This document shows, one piece after another, positions 16,583 through 25,457 of a stretch of DNA of 64,000 nt (position 1 is the stretch's first letter; the number at the start of each line of letters is the position of its first letter). The DNA comes from Clostridium_AW malenominatum (GTDB lineage Bacteria > Bacillota > Clostridia > Clostridiales > Clostridiaceae), in assembly GCF_039521365.1 (NCBI RefSeq), contig NZ_BAAACF010000001.1, forward strand, positions 496,001 to 560,000, written 5' to 3'. The position numbers were made by a program, and so were the translations under genes. The notes under the pieces are model-generated. The model was not told the origin of the DNA, ran no database searches, and saw only the letters and a program-made list of their open reading frames with translations.

Positions 16583-16942
16583 ATGGCAAGAGTTAAAAGA
16601 GCCGTACACGCTCGTAAAAATCATAAAAAGGTACTTAAACTTGCAAAAGGATACTACGGTGGAAAAAGCAAGTTATTTAAAACAGCTAATGAAACAGTTA
16701 TAAGAGCATTAAGAAATGCTTATGTTGGAAGAAAGTTAAAGAAGAGAGACTTTAGAAAGTTGTGGATAGCAAGAATTAATGCAGCTACAAGAATGAATGG
16801 ATTATCCTATTCAAGATTCATGAATGGAATCAAGCTTGCAGGTATAGATATCAATAGAAAAATGTTATCCGAAATAGCTATAAATGATCCTAAATCTTTT
16901 GCAGATTTAGTTGAAATAGCAAAAGGAAAATTAAACGCTTAA
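16583..16942 (+). CDS. rplT: 50S ribosomal protein L20
   Basis: 119 residues. Starts MARVKRAVHARKNHKKVLK and contains GYYGGKSKLFK and LWIARINAATR, typical of bL20. It is an assembly protein of the 50S subunit and the likely feedback repressor of this operon through the leader at 15657-15786. Ribosome-binding site AAGGAGG. Confidence 0.98.
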   Translation: MARVKRAVHARKNHKKVLKLAKGYYGGKSKLFKTANETVIRALRNAYVGRKLKKRDFRKLWIARINAATRMNGLSYSRFMNGIKLAGIDINRKMLSEIAINDPKSFADLVEIAKGKLNA

Positions 16943-16947
16943 TATAT

Positions 16948-16980
16948 AAATGCAGCCTTTATTGCTGCATTTTTGCTTTT
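16948..16980 (+). terminator. Terminator of the infC-rpmI-rplT operon
   Basis: 8-bp stem AATGCAGC/GCTGCATT (16949-16956/16964-16971) with a 7-base loop, followed by TTTGCTTTT. Confidence 0.88.
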
Positions 16981-16993
16981 TAGTTTTTTAGGT

Positions 16994-17021
16994 TTGACAA
17001 TATATATATGCGTGTTATAAT
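16994..17021 (+). promoter_or_regulatory. SigmaA promoter of ktrB-ktrA
   Basis: TTGACA (16994-16999), 16-base spacer and TATAAT (17016-17021) with an extended -10 TG at 17013-17014. Confidence 0.82.
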
Positions 17022-17057
17022 GTTTCATAAATTAAAGTGTACTACGAGGTGCATAAA

Positions 17058-18404
17058 ATGAAGGTTAATATTTATAAAAATTTAAAGCTTACTCCAGTTC
17101 AAATATTAGCAATAGGTTTTGCGGTGGTAATCTTAACAGGAGCCTTTTTGTTAAATTTGCCTATAGCAACGCAAAGTGGAGAGAGAACACCATTTATAGA
17201 TTCAATTTTTGTAGCAACTTCAGCTACCTGTGTTACAGGACTTGTTACTGTAGATACTGGTACCCATTGGAGTTATTTTGGTAAGACTGTTATTATGTTT
17301 TTAATTGAAATAGGAGGACTAGGATTTATGTCCTTTGCTACCTTAATTGCTCTATTATTAGGAAAGAGAATTACTTTGAAAGAAAGATTAGTAATGCAAG
17401 AAGCACTAAACTCTTATTCTATTCAAGGATTGGTTAAAATGGCTCAATATGTGTTGATGTTTACATTTTCAATACAATTAGGTGGAGCATTACTCCTATC
17501 TACTCAATTTATACCTGAGTTTGGACTAGGTAAGGGAATTTATTACAGTGTATTCCATTCCATTTCTGCCTTTTGTAATGCGGGGTTCGATTTGTTTGGT
17601 AATTTTCAAAGCTTAACTAAATACTATGATAATCATGTTATTATTTTAACAATATCCTCTCTAATTATTATTGGTGGATTAGGATTTTATGTTTGGCAGG
17701 AAATTTATAACTTTAGAGGATTAAGAAAGTTATCTTTGCATTCAAAAATAGCACTATCTGTAACGGGATTTTTATTGTTATTTGGTACAATATTAATGTT
17801 TATATTAGAATTTAATAATCCAGGTACTATGAAAAATATGTCCTTCAAAGGGAAGGTTTTATCTTCCATTTTTGCCTCTGTAACCCCTAGAACTGCTGGA
17901 TTTAACTCCATATCAACAGCGGATATGAGCACAGCAGGAAAGTTTTTAACTATAATATTAATGTTTATAGGTGGTTCCTCGGGTTCTACAGCAGGTGGTA
18001 TAAAAGTTACTACAGCAGGATTACTTGTATTAACTGTATTGTCTATTGTTCGAGGAAGAGAAGATACAGAGATTTATAAGAAAAGAATATCTAAGGACAC
18101 TATATATAAATCTTTAGCAATTACGGTAATTAGTCTAGGACTTGTAATTTTCGTGACCATGGTACTATCTATAACAGAAACTGGAGTTTCATTGGAATAC
18201 TTGCTTTATGAGGCTACATCTGCCTTTGCTACAGTGGGTATGACATTAGGGCTTACAACAGAATTGAGTTTTACAGGTAAGGCGATTATAGTCTTTACCA
18301 TGTATGCAGGAAGAGTTGGTCCTTTGACTTTATTCTTAGCTCTGTCGAGAAGAAAGGTTTCAAATAATATTAAATATCCAGAAGAAAAGATATTAGTTGG
18401 GTAG
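17058..18404 (+). CDS. ktrB: Potassium uptake channel subunit KtrB (TrkH family)
   Basis: 448-residue membrane protein of the Trk/Ktr/HKT superfamily with four membrane-pore-membrane repeats. The four pore-loop filters are visible: SATCVTGLVT, SAFCNAGFDLFG, PRTAGFNS and AFATVGMTLG. It forms a K+ channel gated by the cytosolic KtrA ring encoded next. I chose the ATG at 17058 (AGGTG 7 bases upstream); a GTG at 17037 lies too near the predicted transcription start and has no site. Confidence 0.93.
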   Translation: MKVNIYKNLKLTPVQILAIGFAVVILTGAFLLNLPIATQSGERTPFIDSIFVATSATCVTGLVTVDTGTHWSYFGKTVIMFLIEIGGLGFMSFATLIALLLGKRITLKERLVMQEALNSYSIQGLVKMAQYVLMFTFSIQLGGALLLSTQFIPEFGLGKGIYYSVFHSISAFCNAGFDLFGNFQSLTKYYDNHVIILTISSLIIIGGLGFYVWQEIYNFRGLRKLSLHSKIALSVTGFLLLFGTILMFILEFNNPGTMKNMSFKGKVLSSIFASVTPRTAGFNSISTADMSTAGKFLTIILMFIGGSSGSTAGGIKVTTAGLLVLTVLSIVRGREDTEIYKKRISKDTIYKSLAITVISLGLVIFVTMVLSITETGVSLEYLLYEATSAFATVGMTLGLTTELSFTGKAIIVFTMYAGRVGPLTLFLALSRRKVSNNIKYPEEKILVG

Positions 18405-18417
18405 GAGGGTAATTTAA

Positions 18418-19080
18418 ATGGTAAAAAAACAATTTGTAGTTATAGGTTTAGGTAGATTTGGAAGTTCTGTGGCTAAAACTTTATATTCACTTGGAAATGA
18501 TGTATTAGCTGTAGATTCTAATGAAGATATAGTTCAAAATATATCAGATAATGTTACTCATTCTGTGCAATTAGATGCAACAGATGAACATAGTTTGAAA
18601 TCCTTAGGAATTAGTAATTTTGACGTAGGGGTAGTTACTATTGGTTCAGATATACAGGCTAGTGTAATGGCAACTTTAATAGTTAAAGAATTAGGTGTTA
18701 AGTATATAATTGCAAAAGCTAACAGTGAGTTACATGCCAAGGTTTTATATAAAATAGGAGCAGATAGAGTTATATTGCCAGAAAGAGATATGGGAGTGAG
18801 AGTAGCTCATAATCTAGTTTCTGCAAATATTTTAGATTATATTGAATTGTCACCAGAGTATAATATAGCTGAAATAGTAACTCCAAAGGAATGGCATGGA
18901 AAAAGTTTAGAGGATTTAAATTTAAGAGCTAAGTATGGAATAAATGTAGTTGCAATTAAAAGGGGTAATGAAATAAATGTAACTCCGCCAGCAAATGGAG
19001 AAGTTGAAGCTGGAGATATTGTGGTTGCTATAGGAGAATCTGAAAGCTTAAATAAATTAGAAGATTTAATTTCTAAATAA
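18418..19080 (+). CDS. ktrA: Potassium uptake regulator KtrA (RCK/TrkA family)
   Basis: 220 residues. An N-terminal Rossmann RCK_N domain with VVIGLGRFGSSVAKTL near residue 6 and the acidic end of strand 2 (AVDSNED), then RCK_C from about 135 (EIVTPKEWHGKSLEDL). Binds nucleotides and gates KtrB. It starts 13 bases after ktrB with GGAGGG, so the two form an operon. Confidence 0.93.
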   Translation: MVKKQFVVIGLGRFGSSVAKTLYSLGNDVLAVDSNEDIVQNISDNVTHSVQLDATDEHSLKSLGISNFDVGVVTIGSDIQASVMATLIVKELGVKYIIAKANSELHAKVLYKIGADRVILPERDMGVRVAHNLVSANILDYIELSPEYNIAEIVTPKEWHGKSLEDLNLRAKYGINVVAIKRGNEINVTPPANGEVEAGDIVVAIGESESLNKLEDLISK

Positions 19081-19092
19081 AGGGTGAATGGG

Positions 19093-19878
19093 TTGGAATT
19101 TATAGCTAGTAAAGATAATTCTTTATTTAAAGAATTAAAAAGATTAAAAGAAAAAAAACATAGAGTTAAAGAGGGAAAGTTTTTAGTAGAGGGTTTTAGA
19201 TTTGTCGAAGAAGCCTTAAACTCAGATTTTACCCTTTCTCATATTATCTTAAGCGAAAGCTCAAAGGATAAATATGTAGAATTGGAACTTAAAAATAGAG
19301 TGAAGGATCATACTAAAATCTATGTCCTAGGGGAAGCTTTATTTAAAACTCTAAGTGATACAGAAAATCCACAGGGCATATTAGCTGTACTGGAGAACAA
19401 GAAAAGGGAAATAGAAGATAATTTTGGCTTTTATGTATTAGCAGATAGGGTTCAAGACCCAGGCAACATGGGAACCATAATAAGAACAGCTCATGCAGCG
19501 GGTGCATTGGGGGTTATAACTACAGAGGGAACAGTAGATATTTATAATGATAAAACCCTAAGATCTACCATGGGTTCAATATTTTATATTCATATTTTAG
19601 AAAATAAAGATTTAGATTTTCTAAAAAGCTTGAAAGAAAAAGGATATAACTTTTTAGTTAGCTCCCTAGAATCTAAAAATAACATTTATGATTTAAATTT
19701 AAAAAATAAAAAGTTGGTAATATGTATTGGCAATGAGGGAAATGGTATAAGCCAAGAAGTATTTAAATTAGGAGATGAAAACTTTAAAATACCTATGCCA
19801 GGGGGAGCGGAGTCTTTAAATGCAGCAATAGCTGCTGCGGTAATCATGTTTGAAATTGTTAGACAAAATACAATTTAG
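19093..19878 (+). CDS. SpoU/TrmH-family rRNA methyltransferase (YsgA-like)
   Basis: About 262 residues. An N-terminal RNA-binding substrate domain (KEGKFLVEGFRFVEEAL) is followed by a knotted SpoU catalytic domain with LADRVQDPGNMGTIIRTA, VICIGNEGNGIS and the C-terminal MPGGAESLNAAIAAAV, the three SpoU motifs. It transfers methyl from SAM to a ribose 2'-OH, probably in 23S rRNA. I prefer the TTG at 19093 (AAAGGGTGA 6 bases upstream); a GTG at 19084 lies inside that site. It follows ktrA closely and precedes pheS, the usual YsgA position. Confidence 0.88.
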   Translation: MEFIASKDNSLFKELKRLKEKKHRVKEGKFLVEGFRFVEEALNSDFTLSHIILSESSKDKYVELELKNRVKDHTKIYVLGEALFKTLSDTENPQGILAVLENKKREIEDNFGFYVLADRVQDPGNMGTIIRTAHAAGALGVITTEGTVDIYNDKTLRSTMGSIFYIHILENKDLDFLKSLKEKGYNFLVSSLESKNNIYDLNLKNKKLVICIGNEGNGISQEVFKLGDENFKIPMPGGAESLNAAIAAAVIMFEIVRQNTI

Positions 19879-19880
19879 CA

Positions 19881-19909
19881 TTGACAATTAACTTATAAAT
19901 ATGTAGAAT
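19881..19909 (+). promoter_or_regulatory. SigmaA promoter of pheST
   Basis: TTGACA (19881-19886), 17-base spacer and TAGAAT (19904-19909), at the beginning of the T-box leader and 3 bases after the upstream stop codon. Confidence 0.78.
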
Positions 19910-19914
19910 TTTGA

Positions 19915-20172
19915 ATTGAAGATGTAAAATATAATAATTAAACGTTGAAGAAGAGAGTAAATATAATAATTATTTCAGGGAGAAGAGGCCTTGACTGAAA
20001 GCCTTTTTACTAATTGTTATATTGAAGTTCCCTTTGGAGTTCTAATTGTGAATAATTGAAGTAGCAATTAGCGGGTAATAACCGATAAATTAAAAGAGAT
20101 GGGTATATTATACCAATCAGGGTGGTACCGCGGATATAAGTTCGTCCCTATTTAGGGAGGGGCTTTTTTGTT
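19915..20172 (+). promoter_or_regulatory. T-box leader of pheST (phenylalanine specifier) with terminator
   Basis: T-box core AGGGTGGTACCGCG (20119-20132), Stem I region upstream with TTC (20028-20030) at the same place, relative to flanking bases, as ACC in the thrS leader. The terminator is formed by TCCCTATTTAGGGA followed by GGGGCTTTTTTG. Uncharged tRNA-Phe should promote read-through. Confidence 0.92.
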
Positions 20173-20204
20173 TTAAAAAAATATATTGAAAGGAGAATTA
20201 TAAA

Positions 20205-21224
20205 ATGAGAGAAAAATTAGAATTAATAAAAGAAAGTGCTTTAAGTGAACTGAAAAGTATAGAAAATAAAGCTGATTTAGAAGGAATAAGAGTTAAATAC
20301 CTTGGTAAAAAAGGAGAGCTTACGCAAATATTGAGAGGTATGGGCGGATTAAGTAATGAAGAAAGACCAATCGTTGGAAAGTTAGCAAATGAAGTAAGAG
20401 AGGTAATAGAAAATTTAATTGAAGAAGCTTTAAATGATATAAAGACAAAGGAAAAGAATTTAAAATTACAAAATGAAACCATAGACATATCAATGCCTGG
20501 AAAAAGAAAAACTTTGGGTAAAAGACATCCTTTAGATCTAACATTACAAAGTATGACAGATATATTTATTTCTATGGGATTTACTATTGAAGAAGGTCCA
20601 GAAGTTGAATTAGATTATTATAATTTTGAAGCTTTAAATATACCTGAAAATCATCCAGCAAAGGGTGAGCAGGATACATTTTATATAAATGATAAAATAG
20701 TTTTAAGAACTCAAACTTCACCTATACAAATTAGAACCATGGAAAACGAAAAGCCACCAATAAAGATGATCGCTCCTGGTAAGGTATATCGTTCAGATGC
20801 AGTAGATGCTACTCATTCACCTATATTTTATCAGATGGAGGGCTTAGTTGTAGACAAGGGAATAACCTTTGCAGATTTAAAGGGAACTCTTGAAATGTTT
20901 GCAAAAAAGATGTTTGGAGATAAGGTGAAAACCAAATTTAGACCTCATCATTTTCCATTTACAGAACCTTCAGCAGAAATGGATGCTACATGTTTTGTAT
21001 GTAATGGAGAAGGCTGTAGAGTTTGTAAAAGCAGTGGATGGATTGAATTATTAGGTTGTGGGATGGTTCATCCTCAAGTACTTAGAAATTGCGGAATAGA
21101 CCCTGAAGTATATAGTGGATTTGCCTTTGGCTTTGGTGTTGATAGAATGGTAATGCTTAAATATGGTATAGATGACATTAGATTGCTTTATGAAAGTGAC
21201 ATGAGATTTTTAAATCAATTTTAA
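20205..21224 (+). CDS. pheS: Phenylalanine-tRNA ligase alpha subunit
   Basis: 339 residues. An N-terminal coiled coil (about 1-85) is followed by the class II core: RHPLDLT, motif 2 region with YRSDAVDATHSPIFYQMEG, and motif 3 in GFAFGFGVDRMVMLKYG. The C-FVCNGEGCRVC cysteine insert is typical of Firmicute and clostridial PheS. Forms an alpha2-beta2 enzyme with PheT. Ribosome-binding site AAAGGAG. Confidence 0.98.
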   Translation: MREKLELIKESALSELKSIENKADLEGIRVKYLGKKGELTQILRGMGGLSNEERPIVGKLANEVREVIENLIEEALNDIKTKEKNLKLQNETIDISMPGKRKTLGKRHPLDLTLQSMTDIFISMGFTIEEGPEVELDYYNFEALNIPENHPAKGEQDTFYINDKIVLRTQTSPIQIRTMENEKPPIKMIAPGKVYRSDAVDATHSPIFYQMEGLVVDKGITFADLKGTLEMFAKKMFGDKVKTKFRPHHFPFTEPSAEMDATCFVCNGEGCRVCKSSGWIELLGCGMVHPQVLRNCGIDPEVYSGFAFGFGVDRMVMLKYGIDDIRLLYESDMRFLNQF

Positions 21225-21247
21225 TAGGATGAATGGAGGAAAATAAC

Positions 21248-23626
21248 ATGAATATTCCAGTTAAGTGGTTAAAAGATTATGTAGATATAAATATTCCTGC
21301 AAAGGAGTTAGGAGATAGATTAACTCTATCTGGCTCTAAGGTAGAGGAAGTTATAACTTCTGAAGATGAAATTAAAAATGTAATTACAGGGAAAATCGTA
21401 GAGATAGCTCCTCACCCAGATGCAGAAAAACTAGTGGTTTGTCAGGTTAATATTGGAGAAGAAGAATTAACTCAAATTGTTACGGGAGCAAAAAACATGA
21501 AAGAGGGAGATATAGTTCCTGTAGCTGTTCATGGATCTACCCTTCCAGGTGGAGTTAAGATTAAAAAGGGTAAGCTTAGAGGAATTGTATCCAATGGAAT
21601 GATGTGTTCAGAAGAAGAGCTTGGAATAGGCGGAGAAGAAGCTGCTGAAGGGCTACTTATACTATCAGGAGACACTCCAATAGGTAAAGATATAAAAGAG
21701 GTTTTGGGACTTAATAATGCAGTAATTGAATTTGAAATTACTTCCAACAGACCTGATTGTTTAAGTGTAGTAGGAATGGCTAGAGAAACGGGGGCCACTT
21801 TAGGAGTTCCTTATAAAATGCCAGAGACTAATTACATAAGTACTTGTAAAGAAAACATTAATGATGTACTTAAGGTAGAAATTAGAGATGACTTATGCAG
21901 AAGATATGTTGCTAGAGGAGTGAAAAATGTTAAAATAGCTCCTTCACCTGCTTGGATGCAAGAAAGACTTATGGAATCAGGGGTAAGGCCAATAAACAAT
22001 ATAGTAGATATAACAAACTTTGTTATGTTAGAACTTGGCCAACCAATGCACGCTTTCGATTCTAGAGAAATAACATCTAATTCAATAATAATTGAAAGAG
22101 GTAAGGAGAACGAAAAATTTGTAACATTGGATGAAGTAGAAAGAGATATAGATTCTAATGTACTTTGCATTAAAGATGGAGAAAGAACTGTAGCTTTAGC
22201 GGGAATAATGGGAGGATTAAATTCAGAGGTAAAAGAAGATACTTCTAGTATTATTTTTGAATGTGCTAATTTTGATGGTACAAATATTAGACTATCCTCT
22301 AAAAAATTAGGGTTAAGAACAGAGGCATCAGGTAAGTTTGAAAAGGATTTAGATCCTAACTTAGTTCAAATTGCAATAGATAGAGCTTGTAATTTAATCA
22401 ATGAATTAAATGCAGGGGAAGTAATGGAAGGAACTATAGATGTATATCCAAGTTCATTAAAAGAAACTACCATGGAAGTAAGTTCTTTATGGGTAAATAA
22501 GTTTTTAGGAACTAATATATCTAAAGAAGACATGAAAAAATACTTAGATAGATTAGAATTAAAAACTACCATAAAGGAAGAAAATTTAATTATTCAAGTT
22601 CCTACTTTCAGAAGTGATATAGTTATTAAAGAAGATGTGGCGGAGGAAATTGCAAGAATATATGGGTATAATAATATTCCCACTACCTTAATAAAATCCA
22701 ATAGCCAAAGGGGCGGAAAAAGTCACAAACAAAATCTACAGGATATTACCGTAGAAGTATTAATAGGAAGTGGATTAAATCAATCTATTAGTTATTCCTT
22801 TGTAAGCCCTAAGGTATTTGATAAAGTTTTAATTTCAAAGGATAGTCCTCTTAGAAATACAGTTAAAATTAAAAATCCTTTAGGGGAAGATTACAGCATA
22901 ATGAGAACCACAACCATTCCTTCAATGATGGAAGCTTTAGGTAGAAATTACTCAAGAAGCAATGAGGAAGCGAGGCTTTTTGAAATTGGAAAGATATATT
23001 TGCCAAATGAAAAGGAAAATGAGCTTCCAGAAGAGATAAATTTTCTTACCATAGGAATGTATGGAGGAGTAGACTACCTAGACTTAAAAGGTATTTTAGA
23101 AAATATAGTAGAAGCCTTAGGAATCAAAGGAGTAAGCTATAAGAGGGAAAGTGAAAATCCTTCTTATCATCCAGGAAAAACTGCTAAGGTATATATTGGA
23201 GAAAAATTACTAGGAACCTTAGGAGAAATTCATCCAGATTTAAGCGATAATTATGAAGTAGAAGAAAGATGTTATGTTGCCGAAATTAATTTAGATGTAC
23301 TTTATAAAAATTCAAATATAAATAAAAAATATATTCCTCTTCCTAAATATCCAGCGGTGACTAGAGATATGGCAATGATAGTTGATGATGAAGTGTTAGT
23401 TCAAGACATCGAAGAAATAATAGTTAAACAAGGTGGAAAAATGGTAGAGAGCTTTAAATTATTTGATGTATATAAAGGAAAGCAAATACCTGAAGGTAAA
23501 AAGAGTATTGCATACTCAATAGTTTATAGAGTAGAGAATAAAACTTTAACAGACGATGAAGTAAATAAGGTCCACGATAAAATTGTTAGAACACTAGAAA
23601 ATAGATTAGGAGCCAATCTTAGATAA
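21248..23626 (+). CDS. pheT: Phenylalanine-tRNA ligase beta subunit
   Basis: 792 residues. The order is N-terminal MNIPVKWLKDYVDI, an OB-fold tRNA-binding domain (ITGKIVEIAPHPDAEKL), the B3/B4 editing domain (EITSNRPDCLSVVGMARE), the B5 domain, a class II-like core and the C-terminal FDX anticodon domain (from about 700). The ATG at 21248 has GGAGG 8 bases upstream; the ATG at 21233 overlaps that site and is rejected. 23 bases after pheS. Confidence 0.98.
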   Translation: MNIPVKWLKDYVDINIPAKELGDRLTLSGSKVEEVITSEDEIKNVITGKIVEIAPHPDAEKLVVCQVNIGEEELTQIVTGAKNMKEGDIVPVAVHGSTLPGGVKIKKGKLRGIVSNGMMCSEEELGIGGEEAAEGLLILSGDTPIGKDIKEVLGLNNAVIEFEITSNRPDCLSVVGMARETGATLGVPYKMPETNYISTCKENINDVLKVEIRDDLCRRYVARGVKNVKIAPSPAWMQERLMESGVRPINNIVDITNFVMLELGQPMHAFDSREITSNSIIIERGKENEKFVTLDEVERDIDSNVLCIKDGERTVALAGIMGGLNSEVKEDTSSIIFECANFDGTNIRLSSKKLGLRTEASGKFEKDLDPNLVQIAIDRACNLINELNAGEVMEGTIDVYPSSLKETTMEVSSLWVNKFLGTNISKEDMKKYLDRLELKTTIKEENLIIQVPTFRSDIVIKEDVAEEIARIYGYNNIPTTLIKSNSQRGGKSHKQNLQDITVEVLIGSGLNQSISYSFVSPKVFDKVLISKDSPLRNTVKIKNPLGEDYSIMRTTTIPSMMEALGRNYSRSNEEARLFEIGKIYLPNEKENELPEEINFLTIGMYGGVDYLDLKGILENIVEALGIKGVSYKRESENPSYHPGKTAKVYIGEKLLGTLGEIHPDLSDNYEVEERCYVAEINLDVLYKNSNINKKYIPLPKYPAVTRDMAMIVDDEVLVQDIEEIIVKQGGKMVESFKLFDVYKGKQIPEGKKSIAYSIVYRVENKTLTDDEVNKVHDKIVRTLENRLGANLR

Positions 23627-23702
23627 TCGGATAAATTCATATATTAACAAAGGAAAAAGTATGATAAAATATATATAAGAATTTATCTGAGAGGGTGTTT
23701 TC

Positions 23703-24290
23703 ATGAACATAGTATCTGTTTGGATAAATGGTGTTGAATACAACTTAAAAGGGAATGAAAAAGAGGAGTATCTACACAGAGTAGCAAGTTATGTAGATAA
23801 AAAGCTTAAAAATATTATGGATAATAATAGTAAATTAAGCACCTCCTCAGCTGCCATATTAACTGCAGTTAATGCTGTTGACGATATGTTGAAATTTCAA
23901 GATAGTAATCAACAACTTTTGAATAAGTTATCTTTAATAGAAGAAAATGAAAAAAAACACATAAATAACATTGAGGATTTGAAAAGTAGAATTTTAGAAT
24001 TAGAAAACCTAGTTCAAGAATTACAGGAAAAAAGTCAATTAAAGGAATATCAAGAAATACTTAAAAATAAGGAAATAATTTTAAGTAGTGTGGAAAAAGA
24101 AAAAGATGAGCTTAAAGGTTCCTGCAAAAAATACTTAGAAGAAAACAATAATTTAAAATTAAAGTGTAAAGAATATAGATTTGAACTACAATCCTCAAAA
24201 TATAAGGTGTTAGATTTACAACATAAACTTATTGAAACAGAAGTTAAATTGGCAAAAGAAAAGAAAATCAATAATCCTTTGGTAAAGTAA
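23703..24290 (+). CDS. zapA: Cell division protein ZapA with long coiled-coil extension
   Basis: 195 residues. The first 75 match ZapA (VWINGVEYNLKGNEKEEYLHRVASYVD), which bundles FtsZ filaments. The rest is a highly charged predicted coiled coil (about 75-190, rich in Glu, Lys, Leu), making it roughly twice the usual ZapA length. It lies after pheT as in B. subtilis. Ribosome-binding site GAGAGGGTG. A simple hairpin terminator follows. Confidence 0.88.
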   Translation: MNIVSVWINGVEYNLKGNEKEEYLHRVASYVDKKLKNIMDNNSKLSTSSAAILTAVNAVDDMLKFQDSNQQLLNKLSLIEENEKKHINNIEDLKSRILELENLVQELQEKSQLKEYQEILKNKEIILSSVEKEKDELKGSCKKYLEENNNLKLKCKEYRFELQSSKYKVLDLQHKLIETEVKLAKEKKINNPLVK

Positions 24291-24320
24291 GGTACATTAA
24301 TTTGTACCTTATTTTATTTT
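24289..24320 (+). terminator. Terminator after zapA
   Basis: 8-bp stem AAGGTACA/TGTACCTT with a 6-base loop, overlapping the zapA stop codon, followed by ATTTTATTTT. Confidence 0.82.
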
Positions 24321-24386
24321 ATGGTGATAATAATATTTTAACTTGCATAATAATAATTTAAACATAGAGAAATTTAGGGGGATATT

Positions 24387-25376
24387 ATGAGAGTTATTTA
24401 TTGCATTAGAAATGATTATTTAAGAAATTTTGCAGGAGATTCTATGCAGGCTTTAAAATCTGCTGAACATTTAAGGAAAATGGGGGTTCACATAGATATT
24501 AATAATGGTCATATTGAGGACTATTCCTCTTATGATTTAGTTCACTTATTTAATTTAACTAGAACAGGAGAAACTTATAAATACTACAAAATTGGAAAGT
24601 ACTACAAAAAGACTATATTATTATCTCCAATGTATTGGGATTTAAAAAAATACTATGACTATGAAAAAGATTTAGAAGGCATAAGAATGTGGGGAAAATG
24701 TGCTCACTACAGAAGTGAAATATTAAAGGGGTGCAGGATTATATATCCTAATAGTGAATCTGAGGGTGAGTTACTTAGAAAAGAATTCGGTAAATATATA
24801 AAGTATGAGGTCATACATGATGGAGTAGAAGTTGAGGATGATCAGGTACCATTATATAATTTTAAAGACAGATATAATCTTGAAAATTATATTCTTTGTG
24901 TAGGGAGAATATGCAAAATAAAAAATCAATTAACCTTGGCTAAGATATGCAATAATTTAAATTTAAGATTAGTTCTTATAGGTAATATTGATGATAAAGA
25001 CTATTTTAATGAGTGTATGAAATATAAGAATGTAACTTACTTAGGATTTATGGATAGTTATAATATTTATAATGCCTATAGATTTGCAAAGCTTCATGCG
25101 TCCCCTTCCTTCATTGAAATTCCAGGCATATCTTCTCTTGAGGCTGCTGCCAGTGGGTGTAACATACTAACCACAAAAGAGGGAAGCGCCTATGAATATT
25201 TTGGAGATGAGGCTACGTATTGTAATCCTTTTCAAGAAGAGTCCATTACAAAAGGTGTATTAGAGGGAATTAATAAAAGAAAAGATAATAATCTAAAAAA
25301 TCATATTTTAGATTATTATAATTGGAATAAATGTATAGAAAAATTATATGAAAGTTATAAGGCTATCCTTGGATAA
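24387..25376 (+). CDS. Glycosyltransferase (GT4-like, GT-B fold)
   Basis: 329 residues, cytosolic, no membrane segment. The C-terminal half looks like a Glycos_transf_1 domain: YILCVGRICKIKNQLTLAKI, LVLIGNI, then PSFIEIPGISSLEAAASGCNI and TTKEGSAYEYF, which is the E-x7-E nucleotide-sugar-binding region of retaining GT4 enzymes. The acceptor is unknown. It stands alone between zapA and the U32 gene, away from the main glycan locus. Ribosome-binding site AGGGGGA. Confidence 0.82.
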   Translation: MRVIYCIRNDYLRNFAGDSMQALKSAEHLRKMGVHIDINNGHIEDYSSYDLVHLFNLTRTGETYKYYKIGKYYKKTILLSPMYWDLKKYYDYEKDLEGIRMWGKCAHYRSEILKGCRIIYPNSESEGELLRKEFGKYIKYEVIHDGVEVEDDQVPLYNFKDRYNLENYILCVGRICKIKNQLTLAKICNNLNLRLVLIGNIDDKDYFNECMKYKNVTYLGFMDSYNIYNAYRFAKLHASPSFIEIPGISSLEAAASGCNILTTKEGSAYEYFGDEATYCNPFQEESITKGVLEGINKRKDNNLKNHILDYYNWNKCIEKLYESYKAILG

Positions 25377-25387
25377 AGGATGGCCTT
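25359..25387 (+). terminator. Hairpin overlapping the glycosyltransferase stop codon
   Basis: 12-bp stem, AAGGCTATCCTT against AAGGATGGCCTT with one T-G wobble, loop GGATA. Only a weak T-rich tail (AAATTATTATT), so termination may be partial. Confidence 0.6.
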
Positions 25388-25457
25388 AAATTATTATTAG
25401 TAACAATGGGCAATATATTGTATAATAAATCTAGATTAAATTAGGAGAGATGCGTTT

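Noticed and set aside
21233..21247. Upstream ATG for pheT
   Set aside because: It overlaps the Shine-Dalgarno GGAGG; the ATG at 21248 gives the normal N-terminus.
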